From Acanthornis magna (taxonomy: Eukaryota > Chordata > Aves > Passeriformes > Acanthizidae): DNA of 64,000 nucleotides. The stretch's first letter is position 1, and each line of letters opens with the position of its first letter. The position numbers were made by a program, and so were the translations under genes. The notes below the pieces were generated by a model that saw only the letters and a program-made list of their open reading frames with translations, had not been told where the DNA came from and did no database searches. The stretch is from contig JAWUZG010000032.1 in assembly GCA_036785705.1 (NCBI GenBank), positions 11,922,001-11,986,000 of the forward strand, written 5' to 3'. Shown piece by piece: positions 58,201-64,000 of the stretch.

Positions 58201-61200
58201 AACAAATTCAAATTAAATTTCTTCTTACTATTTAGGAAACTAAATACTATTGTTTGCTTTACTGCAATAATTATCTTCATTTTTGAAATAACAATCTGTC
58301 TAATACATTACATAAATTGCTTCCTTTTTGAATTGTCATACTGTTTCAGACAGTAACAGGAAATCTGCAAAGAGAATAATTTTAACCATACAGAAGAGGT
58401 ATTAATGACTTTTAACTCCAGAAGGGGAAAAATATGAAGAAGAAAGAGGAATGTTAGAGAAAAGTGATCAGATATCATCTCAGACAGTAGGGGGAAAACA
58501 ACTTTGTTTTTTTTTTTACTGATTGTAAATGGAAAATAGGCAAGATTTTAAAGGTGCTGCGCAAAGAAAAACCTTTTTTAAAAACTTTTTTTAAAGGAAG
58601 ATGTTGTCGTGGTGACATCTGATGCAGATGTCATTTCAGGGTTTTTCAATAGGAGCTCTGGAAATTTGTGCCATGGTTTTTCTTCTACTGTGAAATCTCA
58701 GAACAGTAGCCTTACTTTGAGGACAGCCTGGCATTCTCCTGGTGGCCCTGGACTACCACCGGGGGTGGAGTAGCCATCACCATGTGGCCAGCACGGCTCT
58801 CTAATCCTCCCTGCTCTCTGTTGCCCATGGACAACTTCCCTGTGCAGAACGGCACTGAAAGGAGCCTCACACCTGCTCCTGGCTCATCCCTCCCCCTGGC
58901 TGCCCACGCCTGACAAATCCCATCTTGCACGGCTTGAAAGGACACCTCTTGTGGACTCTTCACTGGTTTTTGCACTCCTTTTGCACTCCTTTCTCTAGGA
59001 GTTGTATGCAGAACTTTGTCTGTATTCATGCGTGTGAGGCTGAGTCTTATTACCTCTTTGGGAGCTGTGAAAGAAATTTTGTTAGTTGCTCAGTGACCTC
59101 AAGAAGGCACAATTAAAGTAGCTGGTGTAGGATGCAGACATTCAATATTCAGGAATCTGTAGTGATCTCCAGCCCGTAGCGCACACACGTTGACAACCAG
59201 CGCAATAAAGTTGGTTTGCGAAACAGCTGATACCTAAAAGAGCCCCAGACTATGATATTTTTGGAGCCAGTTCTTCCTTTCATGGTAAAGAAGGGTGAAT
59301 TAAAATTTTTAAATATATGATGAAGAAAGTTCGCTCCTATCTTCTGGACAATAGAGAAGGGAGATGGCTGAAAATTACTACAGTAGAATTTCAGACAACT
59401 GTTTAGACCCTAATCGTCTGTCTAACCTTATACACCACTGCCTGAGTAGCTCTGCCACTTCACACCAATAAGAGTTTAAAGCCTTTTTTTTAAATTTTAC
59501 TAAGAAAAGCAACAATGAAATGCAGCCAGGAACAAAGTGTGAAATATTCTGTACCTGGTAGATTCTGCTTGCCATATTAAAATTAATAGTACCAACACTG
59601 CTGATTTTAATAAAATCGGAGTTTCCAGATCGAATTCTATCACTTCCTATGAAATACAAAATATATAAGGAAATAAAAGACTACAGGAAATACTGTACAC
59701 AGAGGACTGTCAGAATTGAAAAACGCTTTAAAAAGGGAAACAGTTTTAAAGAGTATACATTTTAAAAACTCAATAAATAGATTTTCGACAGCTCTCCTGA
59801 CTGTTAAGCGTGCACTATGCTTTGTGTACTATACGCTTTAAAGAAAATTTAATAGCTACAGCTTTGAGTCATTGCTAACACAGCATCCCTACTTTTTAGA
59901 GAGGGAACAATTATTTTTTCTTGTGCTACTCAGCTGCAGAAATAATGATGGAATTCTTATACTCTGGTCCTTGTTTTAGGCATAACTTGTGTTCAACAAG
60001 GAGAAACAAGATAGGATGCCTTAATTTGAGGGAGGAATTTTTTTACAGCTCTAGAGTTTGTTCTGTTTTGCAGCTTGACAGGTTCTAACCTAAATATGTA
60101 GCAACTAACTTCTTAAAGTAGTGTTTAAAGGATCAGTACAGGTGAGTGAAATACCCTCTGCTTCTTCTCTTCAGTCGTTTGGAGCTGATAGTCAACAAAT
60201 TATTTTAGATATTTAGCAAATTGGGAAATAGATATGCGACTTTATGTGGTTTTTTTGACATCAAGTCCCTAACACAATGAGCAAATAGAATGAAAAATGC
60301 ATGACTTTCTTTACCCTGCAAATGTTACACTTTTCCACAGTTATGATGAATGTTATTTGAAGGTATGCTGAGCTCTTATCAGTAGCACTACAAGACTTCT
60401 CAGCATGCATTTCAAAATAGTTGCATTTAAAGCTTTTCATGGTAAACATTATTTTCAGGAACATTTGACAACTGATTCATATAAGAAGTGATTTTTCTAA
60501 ACTTTAAGTCACTCTGCTAATCATAAAGGATTTGCTTTTCTCTAAGTTCAGAACTCCATGTATAAAGGCAAGGCTATAGAATGGGAAGTTTATATTCAGT
60601 GCATAAACTACTGTGCAACAACATGACCATGAAATATGCTGTATTCTTCCCAATCAAGAATGGATGGTTGTATGTTCCCAAGCAGCAGCTTTTACATGCT
60701 TTTCCCTCTAGAATGCTGATGTAGTTATTTGCTGGATCCAGAAAACAACCCTGTATGCTGTACGATACATGGGCATTCCCCACTCCCACATTTCTGCTGT
60801 GCAGACGCATTGTAAAGGAAGTTATCACCCTGCAGGAGTGTTTCCAATCAGCCATGCAAACATTGCCTGTTTGCCTCACAGGATGTGGCCTTGCAGGCAG
60901 CAGGGCTGGAGGTGCCTTGCTGCTAGTTTTGGGCATGCTGGATCGGGAAGAACATCTTGAAAGGGGGAGGAGGGTTCACTATTCTCACTTCAAGAAACTT
61001 CTGGAGTACAGGAGGGACATGAAAGGCCAAGGACTGGGCAAGGAGGGAACTGCTTGAAGTGGGACAGAGTTTCTCCTGTGGGAACAGGGAACTTTCCTGC
61101 GGCAGGGAGCAAAATTTACAAGCTTTGGACATGACAGTCTTAGAGATTCAGAAACACCGAGTGTTGCTGTGCGAGCTAATGCATATTGTTGGAATTGTCC

Positions 61201-63806
61201 CCTGAATTTGCCTTTTGTTTGTTTTTCTCTGCAGATTTTTTTAGTATTGCTTAGAGACTGCGTGGGGACATCAAAGAATCCTGCTGACTCCCGTGATATA
61301 CTTACCTGCCCTCTGCTTTTCCATTGAGAGAGTCAGTCAAAAATCTGAGACAAAGCACACATTCATCCAAGAACTAATTCCTCCCATGTGCCTACAGTGA
61401 CCTCTTGCATCTTGGACAGGAAACACAGACTTTGAAGTGTAAACAAAATTTAAGTATACAGAACTAACGCTGAGATGGTAAGGCCAGGCCAGGAGCAGGA
61501 TTGGAGAAGGAGCAGACAAGAGCTGGGACAGATGGAAGGCAGCTCCTCCAAATCATGGCTCTTGCTGGTTTGCCAGTGGAGGCTCCTGCCCCACACAATT
61601 CCCACAGTGGCTGCACACAGTGGCTCCTGTGGCTTTCTAGCCACTGGTGGAGGTGATGGAAGCAGAAGCCTTATGGACATTCTGTTCTTCTGGGGGAAAT
61701 CCTAATTAGCCTGTGCCCTAAAGCTGATCCTACTATCTTTGTCTGAACTTTCTTTCACCTGCGGGGTCAGCTGTGGGAAATGTGTCTATCGTGTATTTTT
61801 CATTTGGAAGACTGCATTATCCAGACTTTTCTCCACATATGAATACATACATCCATTTTTGATTTGTTATGTATTTTTCCTCATATAGATGGCTGCCTCC
61901 AAAAAACCCTACTGCAAAGATAAAACTGAATAAACAAATACTGAAAACAGAAATTTTAAAAAGTTTTTCACATTAATCAGACCTGTAGATATGTAAACTT
62001 TTCTGAGCCATGGGACTCTTTGCTTGGCAGAAATTATATTATGTTATTCTTGCTGCTATCATCCACAACCGTCTGTAGAGCCCAAAGTAATTTACTTTCC
62101 ATGCTTTAAATACCAAATTTTTTGGTCTTAATCTAAGACTTCCTTTGTTTTTTGTTTCCTGACATGTTTTTTAGCTCTGCCTTTTAAAAAATTTACCATA
62201 ATGCTCTGTGCTATGTTCCTTATCTTTAGGCATTTGTTGTTAGGTTTGACAACCTTGAACTAATGTGTGTTAAGATTTTGCTAAAGAGGCCATCAGAAAT
62301 GTACATTTTTCACATTTGGCTATCAAGGAAAATTTTCTGTCACCATGGAAAGGAGTGGTTACTGCTCTGATACCTTGTCACAACAGCTGCACCTCTCTTA
62401 CAGAAAAATGTTTTGTGTCTTACCTTGTCCAGACAGGTCGACTTCCTGGAAAGGAGGTTCTGTTAGATCAGTCAGTTCTTGCTTCTCTTCAGCTTCATAA
62501 TCCACCTCTGCAGCAGGCAGGAGGCCAGGGGTGGTGAAGCTGCCTGCGGTCACCTGCTCATAGCCATCGGTGATTAAGTCTTTGCCAGCAGAATCATCTG
62601 CTGGGGGAGGCAAATAGGAATCCTCTGGTTTTGGAGGACTGCTAGTGCTGCCCAGAGCACTGAAAGGCACTGTGAAACTCGGGTAGTCGGTAGCAATAAC
62701 TTGGGTGTATGGATATCTGTCCTGAAATGGTTCTCTGGAGGGTTTGGTAGGAAAATCAGGTTCAGATGTAATAAAATTATTAAATTCTTCAGGGATGCTG
62801 ATCTCTTCACTTAGAGCAGGGCTTTCAGTTGTAATTTCAGGAGCAAATACATCTCCTCTTTGATCCACTGTTGCTGGGCTGGGATAACCTAATGGAAGTT
62901 CCTCCTGAAAACATTTTTAAAAAGCAGCTTGCATTATTATGTTTGAGTTTCATCGCTAAAAGGCAATAATCTTTAGCCACATGAGCTAGCAAATAGCTAA
63001 GTCAACAACGAATCATATTATGGGTTGGGTTGGAAGGGACTTTAGAGCTCATCTGGTCCCAAGCCCCCTGCCATGGTAAGTGACACCTTCCACTAGACCA
63101 GGTGGCTCAGTGCCGCATCCAACCTGGCCTGGAACACTGCCAGGGTTGGGGCATCCTTAATCTTCCCAGACACCCTGTACCATTGTCTCACCACCCTCAC
63201 AAGAATTTCTACTGTATATCTAACTTAAATTCCCCATCTTTCAGTTTGAACCCATTTTTCCTTGTCCTGTCACTACAGTTCCTGTTGAAGAATCCCTCTC
63301 CAAATTCCCTGCAGGCCCCTTCAGATGCTGGAAGGTTGCTATGAAGTCATAGGATGTGTAAAATCTTTGGCATGTGCATGTTATCCTAAGCACATTGCCT
63401 GTAATTTTAAAAATGGTCAAAGAAAGAGGACCTTACCTAGCCCTGTAAACTGCTCTCTTTCTGTCATTAAGATGCACTACTGAACTGATGAGACGCTGTT
63501 TACTTTATAATTGAAACTGGAAAACGTGACCAAGCAGTAATATTCACCTGTAAATGCTCTAAACAGTGTCTCTGTTGCAGTATAACAACACAACATTCAT
63601 CCTTACAGCATGTAGAAAATACTGTTATTTGATTTTAGCATAAGAAAATTTTTGTATATTTATGTACCTCTTAACACTGTTTATTTCCCATGGAGAAATA
63701 AATAAACATGAAAAACATTATTAACGTACCAAATCAGGGCCTGCCAGAGGAATAGTGACCACGCCTTGGATATCATTATCTAAATCACTAGGTGGTATAA
63801 TAGTTT
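37213..63806 (-). CDS. IMPG1: Interphotoreceptor matrix proteoglycan 1, 3' part, with transmembrane and cytoplasmic end (partial)
   Basis: Exons in transcript order: 63806-63730, 62904-62424, 46901-46360, 45581-45362, 42276-42066, 40285-40109, 40009-39828, 37277-37213. All introns are GT-AG, phases agree, and 650 codons plus TAA result. Domains: Ser/Thr/Pro-rich mucin-like region (first three exons), SEA domain starting near [12 protein letters not shown] and ending SLDIEP, two six-cysteine EGF-like domains, a transmembrane helix, a basic stop-transfer stretch, and a cytoplasmic tail. SEA and EGF sequences match IMPG1 (SPACR) rather than IMPG2 ([18 protein letters not shown]). The product coats photoreceptors in the interphotoreceptor matrix. 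Unlike mammalian IMPG1, which is described as secreted, the end here resembles IMPG2. The N-terminus and first SEA domain lie to the right of the window. The last three exons are placed by reading only. Confidence 0.93.
37278..39827 (-). other. IMPG1: IMPG1 last intron
   Basis: 2.5 kb with a CR1 fragment near its 3' end and a short C run at about 39,008-39,016. Nothing else seen. Confidence 0.6.
37405..37655 (+). mobile_element. CR1 LINE fragment, lacking its 3' tail
   Basis: Sense-strand CR1: gtgataggacaagagggaat, gatttagattagatgtaggg, ctggaagagattgcccagag, gttgtggatgcccc. The usual ATTCTATG tail is missing. It sits in the last IMPG1 intron, roughly 130 nt upstream of the last exon. Confidence 0.9.
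39828..40009 (-). CDS. IMPG1: IMPG1 exon, cytoplasmic tail
   Basis: 182 nt after gcattgtag, donor GGAG|gtaaac. Encodes [20 protein letters not shown] then [20 protein letters not shown] and [19 protein letters not shown]. The piece [12 protein letters not shown] aligns with IENAVKYNPVYE of the human IMPG2 cytoplasmic domain (from memory). NPAF is an NPxF/Y-type sequence. The phase fits both neighbours exactly. Confidence 0.75.
40109..40285 (-). CDS. IMPG1: IMPG1 exon, end of EGF 2 and transmembrane helix
   Basis: 177 nt after ccttattttag. Begins (R)[18 protein letters not shown], supplying the last two Cys that complete the second EGF begun in the previous exon. Then comes a hydrophobic stretch [19 protein letters not shown] of transmembrane length, followed by basic [11 protein letters not shown]. 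Ends TTGCA|gtaagc; without splicing, translation would stop at the next codon (TAA). Human IMPG2 has the same layout after its EGF domains. Confidence 0.8.
40286..42065 (-). other. IMPG1: IMPG1 intron
   Basis: 1.8 kb, AT-rich, between the EGF exon and the transmembrane exon. No supported feature. Confidence 0.7.
42066..42276 (-). CDS. IMPG1: IMPG1 exon, EGF-like domain 1 and most of EGF-like domain 2
   Basis: Starts (A)[19 protein letters not shown]. First EGF: Cys spacing C-x4-C-x5-C-x9-C-x1-C-x11-C, ending DGLPC. Second EGF begins [20 protein letters not shown] and GAVC, and its last two Cys come from the next exon. Acceptor ctttacag, donor TGCAG|gtaaac. Confidence 0.96.
42277..45361 (-). 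other. IMPG1: IMPG1 intron
   Basis: 3.1 kb with T/G-rich tracts near 42,780-42,870; no exon or recognised repeat seen. Confidence 0.7.
45362..45581 (-). CDS. IMPG1: IMPG1 exon, core of SEA domain 2
   Basis: 73 codons plus one base, from [20 protein letters not shown] to DSYSLDIEP. Contains [14 protein letters not shown], matching the SEA autoproteolysis motif G|S[VI][VI]V. N-glycosylation sequons NLT, NGS and NIT are present. Acceptor ttttgcag, donor CCAG|gtaaga. Confidence 0.96.
46360..46901 (-). CDS. IMPG1: IMPG1 exon, end of mucin region and start of SEA 2
   Basis: About 180 codons. Starts (A)[19 protein letters not shown] and ends with SEA sequence [20 protein letters not shown] through [11 protein letters not shown]; donor TTG|gtgggt. 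The first two thirds are Pro/Ala/Ser/Thr-rich. Two Ser-Gly sites with acidic neighbours (ESSGDD and EGEQGSGF) could carry chondroitin sulfate. The acceptor is a tandem CAGCAG. The exon is much richer in GC and CpG than its surroundings. Confidence 0.93.
48819..49350 (-). mobile_element. CR1 LINE, 5'-truncated, about 530 nt
   Basis: Reverse-complement CR1 from its tail (catagaatgatgaggatcat) through the pol C-terminal coding part. It is the longest and best-preserved CR1 piece in the window. Confidence 0.95.
48929..49294 (-). pseudogene. CR1 ORF2 C-terminal remnant (open for 121 codons)
   Basis: Within the CR1 copy, the - strand is open and encodes the C-terminal end of the CR1 endonuclease/reverse transcriptase polyprotein, including [20 protein letters not shown] and [10 protein letters not shown]. 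The catalytic reverse transcriptase and endonuclease parts are absent because of 5' truncation, so it is inactive. An open frame this long suggests a fairly young insertion. Confidence 0.85.
49478..49704 (+). mobile_element. CR1 LINE fragment, opposite orientation to its neighbour
   Basis: Sense CR1 3' end: tgctgcccagagagatggtg, ggctggactagatggccttt, ccaatccaaattattctatg with the octamer-like tail. It lies about 130 nt from the - strand copy, and the pair is inverted. Confidence 0.95.
62424..62904 (-). CDS. IMPG1: IMPG1 large mucin-like exon
   Basis: 160 codons after gttttcag, starting [20 protein letters not shown] and ending EVDLSGQ, donor CAAG|gtaaga. Rich in Pro, Ser, Thr and Glu, with few hydrophobics and no Cys, as expected of the O-glycosylated region between the two SEA domains. 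Sequence is poorly conserved in this part of the family, so assignment rests on position, phase and composition. Confidence 0.85.
63010..63347 (-). mobile_element. CR1 LINE fragment in IMPG1 intron
   Basis: Reverse-complement CR1 3' end: gggttgggttggaagggact, ccttccactagaccaggtgg, ttccttgtcctgtcactaca. 5'-truncated, about 340 nt. Confidence 0.94.
63730..63806 (-). CDS. IMPG1: IMPG1 exon, mucin-like region
   Basis: Encodes (E)[19 protein letters not shown] then LAGPDL, joining in phase 0 to the next exon (EELPLGYP). Donor TTTG|gtacgt. The acceptor is preceded by a run of 20 T on the - strand. The entry phase needs one base from an exon outside the window. Confidence 0.8.
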
Positions 63807-63809
63807 CTG

Positions 63810-63829
63810 AAAAAAAAAAAAAAAAAAAA
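63810..63829 (-). repeat. 20-nt poly(T) polypyrimidine tract (- strand) before an IMPG1 exon
   Basis: On the - strand, 20 T run directly into CAG at the acceptor of the exon starting at 63806, so the homopolymer serves as the polypyrimidine tract. Confidence 0.9.
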
Positions 63830-64000
63830 GTCAAAAAGATTAGAGAAAGAGAGAACAGAATACTTCAGCACTGGCACATTGAAAACTGATCAAAACACAA
63901 GCTCAGTAAAAAACCAGCACTGAAATGTTCTCCATCTAAAAGCTGCTTTTAAATATCCATGTTAAGACAAAAAAAGGCATCAATTCCCATTCAAGCAGAC

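Larger units (their letters stand above)
46902..62423 (-). other. IMPG1: IMPG1 15.5-kb intron
   Basis: Joins 62424 (phase 1) to 46901 (phase 1) directly, so no further exon is required by phase. Contains two CR1 copies at 48.8-49.7 kb in opposite orientation and a GC-richer patch at 58,700-58,930 of unknown origin. A small skipped or missed exon cannot be excluded. Confidence 0.65.

Noticed and set aside
59551..59645. - strand open stretch bounded by tttcatag and CTACCAG|gtacag in the large IMPG1 intron (peptide with [19 protein letters not shown])
   Set aside because: Its phase (1 to 0) does not fit between the IMPG1 exons on either side, which need 1 to 1, and the peptide does not look like the mucin region. 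Probably chance.

Overview
The window looks like bird nuclear DNA. It is AT-rich, has compact vertebrate-style genes with short exons, and carries several copies of the avian CR1 LINE, whose 3' ends have the ATTCTATG-type tail. The species cannot be told from the sequence. Two protein genes are arranged tail to tail: the 3' part of MYO6 (myosin VI) on the + strand and the 3' part of IMPG1 (interphotoreceptor matrix proteoglycan 1) on the - strand. Both genes run off the window at their 5' ends, so no start codon or promoter is visible for either.

Region 1-34,900: MYO6. Sixteen constitutive coding exons and three recognised optional microexons were placed by reading splice junctions and phase. 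Joined, they give 2,088 nt (695 codons plus stop). They cover the end of the motor domain, converter, reverse-gear insert, IQ motif, lever-arm extension, single alpha-helix, MIU and MyUb ubiquitin-binding regions, the RRL and WWY cargo motifs and the C-terminus. The optional exons are two large-insert microexons (30 and 39 nt) and the 27 nt small insert. A further, unrecognised 63 nt exon candidate keeps the frame. The stop is at 31631-31633, followed by a long 3' UTR.

Region 35,500-64,000: IMPG1, read right to left. Eight coding exons (1,955 nt, 650 complete codons plus stop) encode the Ser/Thr/Pro-rich mucin-like region, the second SEA domain with an intact autocleavage-type G-S motif, and two EGF-like domains. 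Three terminal exons then encode a transmembrane helix, a basic stop-transfer stretch and a cytoplasmic tail resembling that of the paralogue IMPG2. Mammalian IMPG1 is described as a secreted matrix protein, so this IMPG2-like membrane-anchored end is the most interesting thing in the window.

The two genes serve sensory cells: MYO6 is a minus-end-directed actin motor needed in hair cells and photoreceptors, and IMPG1 is part of the matrix around photoreceptor outer segments. Nothing suggests they work in one pathway. The rest is intron and intergenic DNA with CR1 fragments, a TG/TA microsatellite and homopolymer runs. No RNA genes, CRISPR arrays or bacterial-type features were seen.
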